Positions 1 through 8,898 of a stretch of DNA of 41,753 bases are shown here, in pieces. A program made the position numbers and the translations under genes. The notes below the pieces were generated by a model, which was not told where the DNA came from, made no database searches, and saw only the letters and a list, made by a program, of their open reading frames with translations. How positions within the stretch are numbered: the stretch's first letter is position 1; the number at the start of each line of letters is the position of its first letter. The DNA comes from CAYWKU01 sp964459325 (GTDB lineage Bacteria; RBG-13-61-14; CAYWKU01), in assembly GCA_964459325.1 (NCBI GenBank), contig CAYWKU010000031.1:1-41753 (forward strand), read 5' to 3'.

Positions 1-215
1 AACCAAAAATCTTCCCTAAAAAGCATTGCCAATTCGTTAAGCGGGAATCTTGGAAGGTCTAAGGGGGTGAATTTTCGGAGTTTTTGAGCTTTGGTCTTAT
101 ACTGTATTATCATACCGATAAGGATTTTGGCAGGAGTCGGGTTTTATGTTACTTTTCTACAAAAGGGAAAGCCCGTAAATAAAGAAGGATGGGGTTCGTA
201 GATTAGGTTAATGCA
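1..215. other. Gene-free left edge
   Basis: I see no convincing coding region, RNA gene or known motif here. A weak promoter-like pair reads toward the sulfatase gene: TTGAGC at 84-89 and TATTAT at 105-110. The 15-nt spacer is too short for a confident call. The interval is AT-richer than the genes that follow and was presumably the leader of the gene at 381 before the repeat at 220-367 inserted. Confidence 0.4.
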
Positions 216-219
216 CTAA

Positions 220-367
220 CAGGGTGTTGAAAATTGCTATTTTTCGTAACGCTGGCATCCTTCTCAGGCCGCATGGCTTGCCGGCAAAGGGCGCCTTAAT
301 AAAATCAACTACTTACAAGTGCCGCCAGGGATGGCGGCGTTACGTTTCTGACTTTTTCAACACCCTG
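220..367 (+). repeat. MITE-like element, copy 1
   Basis: A 148-bp element with terminal inverted repeats CAGGGTGTTGAAAA / (T)TTTTCAACACCCTG. A second, imperfect inner inverted pair (CGTAACGC..CATCC) gives total arms of about 40 bp. It is flanked on both sides by the direct repeat CTAA (216-219 and 368-371), which looks like a target-site duplication. A copy of identical length in opposite orientation lies at 24276-24423 and differs by about 4 bases. It encodes no transposase. A short open frame of about 60 codons through it is a by-product of the repeat. A YTAR-type 4-bp target is what I recall for IS701-family elements, so an IS701-like transposase elsewhere could have mobilised it; that link is inference. 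Confidence 0.85.
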
Positions 368-380
368 CTAAGTGAGGGAT

Positions 381-2366
381 ATGGGCTCCAAAAAATCAAA
401 AAAAGTAAGCAAGTCTAAGAGCGCCCCAAAATCGAAAAGGGCCAAAAGCTCCCGGGAATCGAAAGAAACGGGGAGCAAGGGTGGCGGATTGAAGGGAAGG
501 GGAACGAGAAGAGTGGGTCTTGTCGTCGTGGCCCTTCTTGTGATTGGCGGGGGAGCATACTCCGGGTTCCGACTATGGCAGTCCGGGCACGATGCCTGCC
601 TCAAAAAGCCCATACGAGTCAAGAACGTGATAATAGTAATGAGCGATGCCCTGAGGGCCGACCGACTTGGCTGCTACGGTTATCATCGTTCCACAAGTCC
701 TGTTATAGACGATCTTGCAGCAAGGGGTATTTTCTTTAAGAATGCTTATAGTCAGGCGCCATGGACGGCGCCATCGGTTGCCTCTTTGTTCACATCTCTT
801 TATCCCCGGGCGCACCGGACGGGACACCCGAGGTCCCGGTCGGGGTATTTGGTGCATCTCGGAGAGTCTTATGTGACCCTTGCCGAGGTGCTGGCTGAGC
901 ACGGCTATAAGACGGGGGCCATTGCCAACAATCCCGCTATATCCGGCTCCATCGGCTTCGGGCAGGGCTTCGACAGCTATGATAACAACGAGGTCATTCC
1001 GCCCGATAAGCCTACGGAGCCGACTTATCAGGAAGTAATCGAATGGCTTCAAGGGAACGCGGATGAGAGGTTCTTCTTTTTCTGGCATATAATTGACCCC
1101 CACTGGCCCTATTGTCCCCCACCCGAGTTTGATTTATTCACTTCCTCCTCTTATGAAGGCAAGTATAATAAGTGTCTTTCTTCGTCAAAAGCCTCCGATT
1201 ATGCCGGAGCCCGTGCCTTTCCGGAGGGCAGGAAGGATATCCGACGGATAAACGGTCTTTATGACGGTGATATACGTTACATGGATTTCCAGGTGGGAAA
1301 GCTTCTGGAAGCGCTGGAAAAGATGGGCTTGTCGTCGGAGACTCTGCTGGTTTTCGTAAGCGACCACGGGGAGAGCTTTTTTGAACACGGCCATTTCGGC
1401 CACGCCATACCGATGTACGAAGAGAACCTTCATATACCGCTTATTATTTATCCCGGTCGGGATGTCGAGTGTACGGTTGAAAACTCTGTCGAGATGGTGG
1501 ATGTCTTCCCGACCGTACTTGAAATACTCGGAGTAAAGCGGCCTGCAAGCGTACAGGGAAAAAGCTTGATGCCCCTTATCGAGAAAGGAAAAGGAGAGTG
1601 GGCCGACAAACTGGTTTATGCGGAAGGGCCTCAGTCGGTTGAAAGGAAATCCATAAAGAGTCGGCGATTTAAGCTTATCTGGGGTCCCAAGGGCGTAACA
1701 TTGAACGATTCCTTTGCAAGTCCCGGAAAAAAAGGCGGGAAAAGATTCCTGGATGTTGAAAAGAAACTGTATGACTTTGAAGACAGAGGGGAAAGACTCA
1801 ATGTTATAGAGCAGCACCCGGAGATGGCGGACAAGATGATGGGGTTACTAAGGGCCAGGCTGAAGAAAAGCAGGAGGTTGGCGTCCAATTTTTCCCGCTT
1901 CGTCAAAATGGTAGGCTTCAACCGGGATTGGAGACAGGATGCTCACCGTGTGTGGGGAGAGGTTGTCTACAAGAGCGGCCGGCTTTTCTTGCGGGATAAC
2001 TCCTCGGGGGTGATCTGGAAGGTCAATCTCCCCTCGCCCCTTAAAGATGGTAAGATTGCCTTCGAATATCACGCGCCAAGAAATCAGCAATCAGGTAGTC
2101 TTTTTGCCCTCTCAAAGAACGGGAAAAAATGGATATCCCTGCCTGCTCGTGAAGCCGAATGGTTGGAGAGGGAAAACACTTATCAATTCGAAGATTCTCT
2201 GAAGCGCTTTGCCGGCGCGCGTACCCTGTATATAAAATATCGCAATAAAGGGCTGCGAAAATCGGGATTAAGAAGCTTCGTGGTCGAGGCTGACCTTGTT
2301 CAGGAATCCTTCGAAATGCCGCAGAAAACACAAGAAAATCTGGAAGCCCTTGGCTATGTTCACTAG
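381..2366 (+). CDS. Membrane-anchored sulfatase-fold hydrolase/transferase (Thr nucleophile type)
   Basis: Alkaline-phosphatase-superfamily enzyme of the Pfam sulfatase type, about 660 residues. The Lys/Ser-rich cytoplasmic head is followed by one signal-anchor helix (residues ~45-68) and a periplasmic sulfatase domain. The first metal motif is MSDALRADR (~90) and the second SDHGESFFEHG (~328). The C-terminal beta-rich tail ends in LEALGYVH. The nucleophile loop reads APWTAPS, so Thr replaces the Cys/Ser that is converted to formylglycine in true sulfatases. A phosphotransferase or lyase-like role (as in LtaS/EptA, which use Thr), or an inactive enzyme, is therefore possible. Start: ATG 381 has GAGGG only 2 nt upstream. 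GTG 372 is the alternative but has no ribosome binding site and abuts the CTAA of the inserted repeat. A terminator follows at 2410. Confidence 0.85.
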   Translation: MGSKKSKKVSKSKSAPKSKRAKSSRESKETGSKGGGLKGRGTRRVGLVVVALLVIGGGAYSGFRLWQSGHDACLKKPIRVKNVIIVMSDALRADRLGCYGYHRSTSPVIDDLAARGIFFKNAYSQAPWTAPSVASLFTSLYPRAHRTGHPRSRSGYLVHLGESYVTLAEVLAEHGYKTGAIANNPAISGSIGFGQGFDSYDNNEVIPPDKPTEPTYQEVIEWLQGNADERFFFFWHIIDPHWPYCPPPEFDLFTSSSYEGKYNKCLSSSKASDYAGARAFPEGRKDIRRINGLYDGDIRYMDFQVGKLLEALEKMGLSSETLLVFVSDHGESFFEHGHFGHAIPMYEENLHIPLIIYPGRDVECTVENSVEMVDVFPTVLEILGVKRPASVQGKSLMPLIEKGKGEWADKLVYAEGPQSVERKSIKSRRFKLIWGPKGVTLNDSFASPGKKGGKRFLDVEKKLYDFEDRGERLNVIEQHPEMADKMMGLLRARLKKSRRLASNFSRFVKMVGFNRDWRQDAHRVWGEVVYKSGRLFLRDNSSGVIWKVNLPSPLKDGKIAFEYHAPRNQQSGSLFALSKNGKKWISLPAREAEWLERENTYQFEDSLKRFAGARTLYIKYRNKGLRKSGLRSFVVEADLVQESFEMPQKTQENLEALGYVH

Positions 2367-2409
2367 GCCGGCTTCAGCCCGACTGGCTTCGCCGGAGTAT
2401 ATTATCTTT

Positions 2410-2458
2410 CCGGGCCGAGGGAGACGGACAATACTCTCCGTGCCACCCCGGGTTTTTT
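2410..2458 (+). terminator. Rho-independent terminator after the first sulfatase-fold gene
   Basis: Outer stem CCGGG (2410-2414) pairs with CCCGG (2447-2451), and inner stem ACGGA (2424-2428) with TCCGT (2437-2441). A run of six T follows at 2453-2458. It separates the sulfatase-fold gene from the YfhO-like gene, which must then have its own promoter. The best candidate is a TATAGT -10 box near 2479, with only a poor -35. Confidence 0.5.
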
Positions 2459-2519
2459 AATAAATCAATTCGTGTGTATAGTACTTAAATGAGCATCCAA
2501 TAACCGGAGGTAATTGTTT

Positions 2520-5192
2520 TTGGAGAAGGGTGGCCCTCGCAGAGACAGAACCTGGGCCCTGCTGGTGCTGGCCGGCTCGGTGATTCTGTTTTACGTCGAG
2601 TACCTGCCCCATCCCGGCAGCTTGTACGCGCGGGTGGTGCGGGAGTTCTGGCCGCTCTTTCACACCTGGCCATATTACGAGCTTTCCAGGCAAATACTCG
2701 CGAGCGGGCACCTGCCCCTGTGGAACCACCTGAGCGCCTGCGGCACTCCGCTCATCGGCTGTTTCCAGGCGGCGCCCTTCCATCCGGTTCGGATGGCAAT
2801 GTATCTCTTACCCTTCTGGAAAGTCGTGGATTTATGGCTGCTTTTGAGGGTTTTCATCTCCGGCGTGGGAGTTTACCTGTTTCTCCGGTGGCGGGGTTCG
2901 GCATGGCAAGGGGCGGTGCTGGCCGCATGCGCCTGGATGTACTCGGGGGTGGTGACCGATTTTATAAACGCGCACTACCTGGACGTGGACCTGCTACTGC
3001 CCTGGGGGCTATTGGCCTTCGGATGGATGGTAAGAAACGATAAGTTCATGCCGGTGCTCACCTGCGCCTTTTTGGTCTTGTTGGCCTTTCTGGGAGGAAA
3101 TCCCACAAGTTGCCTGTATTTATTCATGTTTTTAACGCTTTATTACTTTGTTAACGTCTACAGGATGCGCCGGGACGTTCTCGGCTCGTGGCTCAGGTTT
3201 GGAGCGGTGGCGGCGATAAGCGGATTGATTGCGGCGGTCGTTCTGTTGCCGTTCTGGGAGATGCTCGCCTTCAGCTGGGACTATCATCCTGCGGGCATCT
3301 GGTCGGTGAGCCTGGAACCGAGGTTTGCTTTGAGCCTTTTCGGGCCGGAGGTTTTTCCGGCGGGGGATGTGTCGGGGCTTCCGCTGGTGCAGCGGGCGCC
3401 TTACATGGGAACGGCGATTCTGGCGCTGGTATTTACCGGCTTCTTTTCTTTGCGAAGAATGGGGGCTGGAGCGTCCTTTTTCGCTGCCTTTGGCATATTT
3501 TTCGGGGGAGTAATATGGGGGATAATGCCATTCAAGCTGGTGAGTTATCTCCCGCTATTCGCGCGAACCGCCAACTTCCGTTATGCAATGCCCGAGGTGG
3601 CTTTCTGCGCGGCTTTGCTTGCGGGAATGAGCTGGGACCACCTTATACATTTCAGGGAAAAACGGTCGCTTATAGTCGCCCTGCCGATAGGCCTTACTTT
3701 TCTGGCCAGCGTGCTTATCGCCTCCAAAGGCATGGGCCGTCCTATAATCCCGTTGAACACGGTCGGCATGTTGAAGATATGCGCCTTCGCATGGGCTGCG
3801 GCGCTGGTTATGCTTTTTCACCGGAGAAAGGCCTTCCGCTTTCGCAGGGCATTCTTCATGATGCTGGTTCTGTGGCTGTTTGAGGCGTTCGTGCACTTTA
3901 ATTATTATCCGCCCGCCCGTCCTGAAGAACCGGACTCGTGGAGTAAAGCGCCGGAAGTGGCATCCCGGGTGAGAGGGGACAGGATTTACGCCACAAGCCC
4001 GGCGCTTTATCCGAATTTCAACCTGGCACACAAGGTGGATGACCTGCGCTACTTCGGTGCGCTTTACGTGGACAGGTACAGGAGCTTCATGTCCGTCATC
4101 AACGAGCAAACAGCGACGGAAGCGCTGAACGATTTTTTCCCGCGCAACTACATCAGGGTAGAGCCGGAAAACATGGAGTCGGAGTTGATGAATCTGGCCG
4201 GCGTGAAAAAACTTTTGTCCGAAACCCCTCTTCCGCCCAATATGCTGGTGAGTGAAATTTTGAATAAGGCGAGAGTAAGGGCGGAAAGCCCGGAATACGT
4301 GCTCGAGAAAAAGGCCTCGATTCGCTCGGATGTCAGGCGGGCGCTGTTCGAGCATCCTCCCGCGAAGGTGACCTCCGGCCTTTCAGGGGGTAATTTGAGC
4401 TTCGGTATAGGCGTTGAAGAGGAAGGATGGAAGATAGGGAAGGACGGGGTGACTTTCATGCTCCTGGAACAAACCTCCCAAGGCCCGCGATGCGTCTTCT
4501 TGCGGCATATCGACCCCTCCTATACGAAGTGGGAGAGATGGTGGATGGACTATCGTCTGGCGATAAGACCGGGCCGGTATTCGTTCATCACCCATCCCGG
4601 AGCCAGCCGCCTGAACGACTGGGCTGCATGGGGGGACATACGACTGCTCGACGGCAATGAAGTCACCCGTTACGAGCTTGCCCACATGGGAAATGTGCGC
4701 GTTTACAGCAATCCGGATGTCATGCCCCGGGCTTTTGCCGTGGGAGAGGTGTTTGTTAGGTCGAAAAAGCGGGCCTTCGATATGTTGAAGAAAGGTTTCG
4801 ATTTTACCGAAAAAGCCATACTGGAAGGAAGGGGAGCATATAAGACGCGAGTGGGATTGAAGGACTTTGGAAAAGAGGTCGAATGGAAACGGCTTGCCTC
4901 GGACGAATCGGTGCTCGAGACCGACAGGCCCGCTACGTCCGTGGTGGTGGTCACCGAGACGTATTACCCCGGCTGGCGAGCTTACCTTGACGGAGCCCGG
5001 GAGTTGAAAATATATCCCGCCGACGGCGTGTTCCGGGCCGTATCCGTTCCAAAAGGAAAGCACCGGGTGAGGTTCGTTTATGAGCCGGCTTCGTTCAAAA
5101 TAGGCCTGTGGAGCAGCATAATATCGCTGGTGGCGATGGCGTTTTTCTACGACAGGTGGAAAAGAAAACAGGGGGCGGGAAAGCGGCCGTGA
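2520..5192 (+). CDS. YfhO-like multi-span membrane protein with inserted beta module
   Basis: About 890 residues. The N-terminal half has a dozen or so membrane helices with the GT-C-like pattern of the bacterial YfhO family (FWPLFHTWPYYELSRQIL... PLWNHLSACGTPL). The C-terminal end has the family hallmark: a soluble segment reading TYYPGWRAYLDG, then a last membrane helix and a basic tail. YfhO proteins are thought to act in glycosylation of lipoteichoic acid or other surface polymers. Residues ~626-712 (LSFGIGVEEEGW... DWAAWGDIRLL) form a beta-rich module that also appears in the proteins at 8895 and 14919. Start: GGAGG at 2506-2510 favours TTG 2520 (9-nt spacing) over TTG 2514 (3 nt). The stop overlaps the start of the endonuclease V gene (GTGA). 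Confidence 0.8.
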   Translation: MEKGGPRRDRTWALLVLAGSVILFYVEYLPHPGSLYARVVREFWPLFHTWPYYELSRQILASGHLPLWNHLSACGTPLIGCFQAAPFHPVRMAMYLLPFWKVVDLWLLLRVFISGVGVYLFLRWRGSAWQGAVLAACAWMYSGVVTDFINAHYLDVDLLLPWGLLAFGWMVRNDKFMPVLTCAFLVLLAFLGGNPTSCLYLFMFLTLYYFVNVYRMRRDVLGSWLRFGAVAAISGLIAAVVLLPFWEMLAFSWDYHPAGIWSVSLEPRFALSLFGPEVFPAGDVSGLPLVQRAPYMGTAILALVFTGFFSLRRMGAGASFFAAFGIFFGGVIWGIMPFKLVSYLPLFARTANFRYAMPEVAFCAALLAGMSWDHLIHFREKRSLIVALPIGLTFLASVLIASKGMGRPIIPLNTVGMLKICAFAWAAALVMLFHRRKAFRFRRAFFMMLVLWLFEAFVHFNYYPPARPEEPDSWSKAPEVASRVRGDRIYATSPALYPNFNLAHKVDDLRYFGALYVDRYRSFMSVINEQTATEALNDFFPRNYIRVEPENMESELMNLAGVKKLLSETPLPPNMLVSEILNKARVRAESPEYVLEKKASIRSDVRRALFEHPPAKVTSGLSGGNLSFGIGVEEEGWKIGKDGVTFMLLEQTSQGPRCVFLRHIDPSYTKWERWWMDYRLAIRPGRYSFITHPGASRLNDWAAWGDIRLLDGNEVTRYELAHMGNVRVYSNPDVMPRAFAVGEVFVRSKKRAFDMLKKGFDFTEKAILEGRGAYKTRVGLKDFGKEVEWKRLASDESVLETDRPATSVVVVTETYYPGWRAYLDGARELKIYPADGVFRAVSVPKGKHRVRFVYEPASFKIGLWSSIISLVAMAFFYDRWKRKQGAGKRP

Positions 5193-5872
5193 AGGTTCGT
5201 TCACTGCATGGGTGGGAGGTATCCTACTCCGAAGCGGTTCGCATACAGGAGTCCCTGCGGAAGAAAATCAAACCCGGCCCTTTGCCCAAGAAGCTGAGGT
5301 ACGTGGCGGGGGCGGATGTTTCATACGAAAAGCACGGCGACACTTTCTTTGCGGGTGTGGTGGTCTGGGATTTGGAAACGGGTGAAATTGTCGAGGAAGC
5401 CGACGCCTGGGCAAAAGTAAAGTTTCCTTACATTCCCGGCCTTTTGAGCTTCCGCGAAGCGCCGGCGCTTTTGAAGGCCTTCGGCGAAGTCGCCTCGCGG
5501 GTGGATGCGGTTATCGTTGATGGCCAGGGCGTAGCTCATCCCCGCCGGTTCGGGCTGGCGGCCCATACCTGCCTCTTGGTCAACAAGCCCGGCGCCGGAT
5601 GCGCCAAAACCCGCCTGGCGGGAGAGCATAAGGAACCCGGTAAAAAGAAAGGCGACAGGGCGGATTTGATTCACCAAGGCGACAGGGTGGGATTGGTGTT
5701 GAGGACGAGAGAAGGAGTAAAACCCGTGTTCGTATCCACGGGACACAGGCTGGGCACGGACGAGGCGGCGGAGTTGGTCCTCATGTGTACCGGCAAATAC
5801 CGCCTTCCTGAGCCGGTGAGGAAGGCTCATAACTACGTAAACAGGTTAAGAACCGAAAACGCGGGCCGGTAA
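5189..5872 (+). CDS. nfi: Endonuclease V (deoxyinosine 3' endonuclease)
   Basis: DNA repair enzyme that nicks one nucleotide 3' of deoxyinosine; 227 residues, normal family length. With GTG 5189 as start, the catalytic residues fall at D43 (AGADVSY), E90 (FREAPA) and D111 (IVDGQG), almost exactly the Thermotoga/E. coli numbering. The strand-separating PYIP wedge is at 80-83, and the HPRRFGLA and STGHR motifs are present. This agreement supports the GTG start, which overlaps the upstream stop by 4 nt (GTGA), over ATG 5108. Translation is probably coupled to the YfhO-like gene, although the functions look unrelated. Its stop lies only 4 nt from the stop of the convergent gene at 5877. Confidence 0.93.
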   Translation: MKVRSLHGWEVSYSEAVRIQESLRKKIKPGPLPKKLRYVAGADVSYEKHGDTFFAGVVVWDLETGEIVEEADAWAKVKFPYIPGLLSFREAPALLKAFGEVASRVDAVIVDGQGVAHPRRFGLAAHTCLLVNKPGAGCAKTRLAGEHKEPGKKKGDRADLIHQGDRVGLVLRTREGVKPVFVSTGHRLGTDEAAELVLMCTGKYRLPEPVRKAHNYVNRLRTENAGR

Positions 5873-5876
5873 CGGC

Positions 5877-7952
5877 TCATTTCCTTATCGATATGGAGTA
5901 TATTTCTATTTGGCATTTCGCATCTACGGGGTCTATTCGCAAAGTTTCGATTTTGTCCGGAAGATACCATTCGGGCCATTCTCCGACCTTGACCTCATAG
6001 GCGCGTCTTACCCCGTCCGCTTTAACCGGATACCTCTTTCTGGCCGGTAGCTTGAGGGAAGATTGCGACGTTGGCCTCCAGTGAATTTCGCCGTGCATGA
6101 TAAGAGGCTCCAGCCCGCTTTTTCTTTCAACCCGCATGTCTATGATGATTCGTTTATATCCGGTGGGCTCGAAGGCCTCGACGGAGCGTGTCATGTATGG
6201 GTCCTCGCCGGTGGAGCTGAAAAGGACGCTTTCATTATTGCTTCGAACCTTTTCGAGATGGGGCGAGGTTTGCCAGTTTTCAGCGTTTTCCGGAAAACTC
6301 CAACGGATAGGGGGTGTGGAAGCCCCGCGGCGCTCCCGTAGAGCATTGCGGAAAAGGCCGGTTATATCGGTAAACTCGCCGTCGTCCGGATGGTACAGGC
6401 TCACTTCGACCGGCTTACCATCGCTCATCAGCTCAAGTATATCCGGGGCTTTGCGAGCTTCGCCGAAGGCCGGCTCGTTTTCGATTGCATTGAAGGAGCT
6501 ATGTGTTTCGTAGTGCCACTTGTTTTTGTAGCGACGGCGAGTGTATTCCACGTCCGGGTGCTTGACGCAGGTAACCCGGTTGGTTCGGTCACCGAACATG
6601 AACCGGAAGGCGCCAAGAGGCGAGGAGAACATATCCACTTTATTGGCGAGATAGGAATCGAACATTTCGTCCAGTGTAAACATGCCGGAAGGAGCGCCGA
6701 AAATGATTTTGTATTGTCCCGGGGGTTCGGTGAGTGCCCGCGGAAGGTAATAATCCTCCATTGCATGCACTAGTTTTCGATGCTTTTCCCCCTCTGACCG
6801 GCGAAACTCGATGACGGCATTCCATAAGGGCATCCACGCTACCAGCAAGAGAATCAGCCCGGCCCATTTCAGTCTGCCGCCGTTTGTGGGAAACAGGTAA
6901 CCGAGAAAAATCATGCTTATTAGCACGGGGAAATAAACCAGCCGTGGGCTGTAGCTTATGATTTCCCGGAGATTTAATAAAGGAGCGAGGGCGATGATTA
7001 TCCACGCCAAGAGAAGGAGGGCCGTTTTTTCCCTTATTTTTCTTCCCTTCCATATCCAGAACGCCAACCCGACGGCGGCTATAATGGCTAACGGCAGGTG
7101 ACCGGCGAAGTGTTTGGATTCGAAGGTTATACCTAGAAACATCAGGAAGGAGTTCCAGGTAACGTCGGCGGCGCTGAGTGGAGCGTTTATCAGGAGTTCG
7201 AGAAATCCTGTGCGCTTGTACATGTACCCGCCCACCAGGTCGCCGATTACCATAGCCCTCCATGCCGCATAGATTCCAACCGCCACGAAGTGGGGCGCGG
7301 CTTCCTTGAGCCTGTCGGTTTTGGATATGGATACGGAGCCGCCATTCTCCGCCCCGGTGACGGGCATGAAAAGAAGCAGCAGCGGAAGCGATATGAACAT
7401 TTCCTTGGAAAGGCACGCGCATAAGGTGATGAAAGAGGCGACTGTCACCATTGCCCATTTGGATACAGTGGCGCGGTTTCGGGAGGAGAGGTGAACGTGT
7501 AACGCCAGCACCGCGAACAAAGCCCCAAGCACGTCTCCTCTCGTTGTCAGGTAACCCGCCACCTCCACTGCCAGTGGGTGAGAGACGAATAAAAGGGCCG
7601 TCAGCCCGGCTCCCGACTCTGAGCCTCCCAGTCTGCGACACAAACCACCCGCGGCGAGGCCGGTGGCGAGTAGAAGTCCCATGTTGACTAAGTAATTGAC
7701 GGCCGGATTGAATCCCCACAGTACCCAGCATATTTTCCACAACAGTATGGGCATCGGCCTGAACCACATGTTTTGGTAGAAATCTTTTATGAAAACGTCC
7801 GTTACGTTAGGCGTAAAGAAGTGAGAAAAGACCAGGTAGGTATAGTCCTCCCGGACGAAGAAGGCATCCGCCAGCCGGAACGCCGCCACCAGCGCAATTG
7901 CGGTGGCTGCGAGGGCGAGTACGAGGCTTGTGCGCTTTTTCAGCATTGCCAT
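5877..7952 (-). CDS. GT-C fold membrane glycosyltransferase-like protein
   Basis: About 690 residues, with roughly ten membrane helices in the first 400 residues and a C-terminal soluble domain. The first extracytoplasmic loop has the acidic pair of GT-C transferases (FFVREDYTYL, E35/D36). It is followed by a WFRPMPILLWK...LWGFNPAVNYLVN stretch that matches the RP...lwG.np..yh..N pattern of GT39/TMTC-like proteins and of the protein at 10721. The C-terminal ~130 residues (WSFPENAENWQ... to LRIDPVDAKCQIEIYSISI) are beta-rich and resemble carbohydrate-binding domains attached to such enzymes. The likely role is transfer of sugar from a polyprenyl-phosphate donor outside the membrane; the acceptor is unknown. 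It is the only minus-strand gene in this cluster. ATG 7946 is an alternative start. Confidence 0.75.
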   Translation of the reverse strand: MAMLKKRTSLVLALAATAIALVAAFRLADAFFVREDYTYLVFSHFFTPNVTDVFIKDFYQNMWFRPMPILLWKICWVLWGFNPAVNYLVNMGLLLATGLAAGGLCRRLGGSESGAGLTALLFVSHPLAVEVAGYLTTRGDVLGALFAVLALHVHLSSRNRATVSKWAMVTVASFITLCACLSKEMFISLPLLLLFMPVTGAENGGSVSISKTDRLKEAAPHFVAVGIYAAWRAMVIGDLVGGYMYKRTGFLELLINAPLSAADVTWNSFLMFLGITFESKHFAGHLPLAIIAAVGLAFWIWKGRKIREKTALLLLAWIIIALAPLLNLREIISYSPRLVYFPVLISMIFLGYLFPTNGGRLKWAGLILLLVAWMPLWNAVIEFRRSEGEKHRKLVHAMEDYYLPRALTEPPGQYKIIFGAPSGMFTLDEMFDSYLANKVDMFSSPLGAFRFMFGDRTNRVTCVKHPDVEYTRRRYKNKWHYETHSSFNAIENEPAFGEARKAPDILELMSDGKPVEVSLYHPDDGEFTDITGLFRNALRERRGASTPPIRWSFPENAENWQTSPHLEKVRSNNESVLFSSTGEDPYMTRSVEAFEPTGYKRIIIDMRVERKSGLEPLIMHGEIHWRPTSQSSLKLPARKRYPVKADGVRRAYEVKVGEWPEWYLPDKIETLRIDPVDAKCQIEIYSISIRK

Positions 7953-8062
7953 ATAATTTGGCAGGTTTACGGTTTTCTAACAACCGGTAGCGCTTATATT
8001 TGCGAGCGTTTCCCGCTTTCGGTATTCTTTTGACACTTTCCGGAGGTTGAAAATTACTCGGG

Positions 8063-8776
8063 ATGTGGACGGTAATAATACCCGCTTATAACGAAGAAGC
8101 CCGCATCGGCTCGACAATCGGGGAGGTGTCGGATTATCTGAAAGAAGTCTCGAGTGATTCGGAAATACTTGTAGTGGACGACGGCAGCACCGACCGCACC
8201 GCCGATATCGCCGGTTCGCATCCGGAAGTAAAACTTCTCCGTTCGGAGGTAAACAGGGGCAAAGGGTGGGCCGTAAGGGAAGGGATGAAGAACGCACGCG
8301 GCGACGTGGTCATGTTCACCGATGCCGACCTTTCCACTCCCATCGAAGAGGCGGGGAGGCTTTACGATTACATAAACCGGGGCTACGACGTCGCAGTGGG
8401 ATCGAGGATGGTCAAGCCCCGTTTTATTAAGCGCTTCCAGCCCCCGCACAGATTGGCTCTCGGCCAGACCTTCGGGCTGGTGGTCAGGCTTCTTTTCGGT
8501 CTGGGCATTAAGGACACTCAGTGTGGCTTTAAAATGTTCACATCGGAGGCGGCGAAAAAACTTTCCGACGAGATGACGGTTGACGGATACACTTTTGATG
8601 TGGAAATGCTTGCTCTTGCCTCGAGGATGGGGCTGAAAACGACGGAAGTACCGGTTATTTGGCGGGACATGCCTGGGAGCAAGTTGAGTGTGAGGAAAGA
8701 TTTCGGCCCCATAATCAGGGAACTTGCCCGCACCCGGCGCCGTCTTAAAAGCATGGATGTGCCGGAGGAAAAATGA
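8063..8776 (+). CDS. GT2 polyprenyl-phosphate sugar synthase (Alg5/DPM-like)
   Basis: Family 2 glycosyltransferase, 237 residues, with no membrane anchor. It has the donor-binding start VIIPAYNEEARIG, the VVDDGSTDRT motif (D39/D40) and the DAD-type metal motif FTDADLSTPIEE (87-89). The segments LGIKDTQCGFKMF and DGYTFDVEMLALA are typical of dolichyl/undecaprenyl-phosphate glucosyl- or mannosyltransferases. It should load a nucleotide sugar onto polyprenyl phosphate at the inner membrane face and so supply a lipid-linked donor to the GT-C proteins next door. It heads an operon ending at 13120. A stop at 8048 in frame leaves ATG 8063 as the only start, although GGAGG at 8042 is 16 nt away. Its stop overlaps the start of a possible 41-aa gene. 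Confidence 0.88.
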   Translation: MWTVIIPAYNEEARIGSTIGEVSDYLKEVSSDSEILVVDDGSTDRTADIAGSHPEVKLLRSEVNRGKGWAVREGMKNARGDVVMFTDADLSTPIEEAGRLYDYINRGYDVAVGSRMVKPRFIKRFQPPHRLALGQTFGLVVRLLFGLGIKDTQCGFKMFTSEAAKKLSDEMTVDGYTFDVEMLALASRMGLKTTEVPVIWRDMPGSKLSVRKDFGPIIRELARTRRRLKSMDVPEEK

Positions 8777-8898
8777 TACGGGACGATTATATGGCCGGTA
8801 TTGCGGCAGTTCGTGCGCCTTTTCGTTCCCGGGGGGCCGGATTTCCGTATCGGAACTACGCTGGTAGCCGTCGCCCGCAAGGGGTAAGAAAGTTATGA
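8773..8898 (+). CDS. Possible 41-aa basic protein between two coupled genes
   Basis: An open frame of 41 codons whose ATG overlaps the stop of the GT2 gene (ATGA at 8773-8776). Its TGA overlaps the ATG of the next gene (ATGA at 8895-8898). GGAGG at 8764-8768 sits 4 nt before the start. The product begins MIRDDYMAGIAAVRAPF and is Arg-rich with no membrane helix; I recognise no family. The double ATGA coupling is the main argument that it is translated. Against it, composition is odd (many Arg, several rare-looking codons), and it could be a chance frame in a 118-nt spacer. Confidence 0.4.
   Translation: MIRDDYMAGIAAVRAPFRSRGAGFPYRNYAGSRRPQGVRKL

Noticed and set aside
224..418. 64-codon frame inside MITE copy 1 as a gene (and the 62-codon twin in copy 2)
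   Set aside because: Both frames come from the same non-coding repeat, run beyond its ends into different flanks, and lack ribosome sites.
8042..8091. Frameshifted start of the GT2 gene (GGAGG followed by TTG in another frame)
   Set aside because: The TTG frame ends after 14 codons and encodes nothing GT2-like. The GT2 product from ATG 8063 is complete from its first strand.
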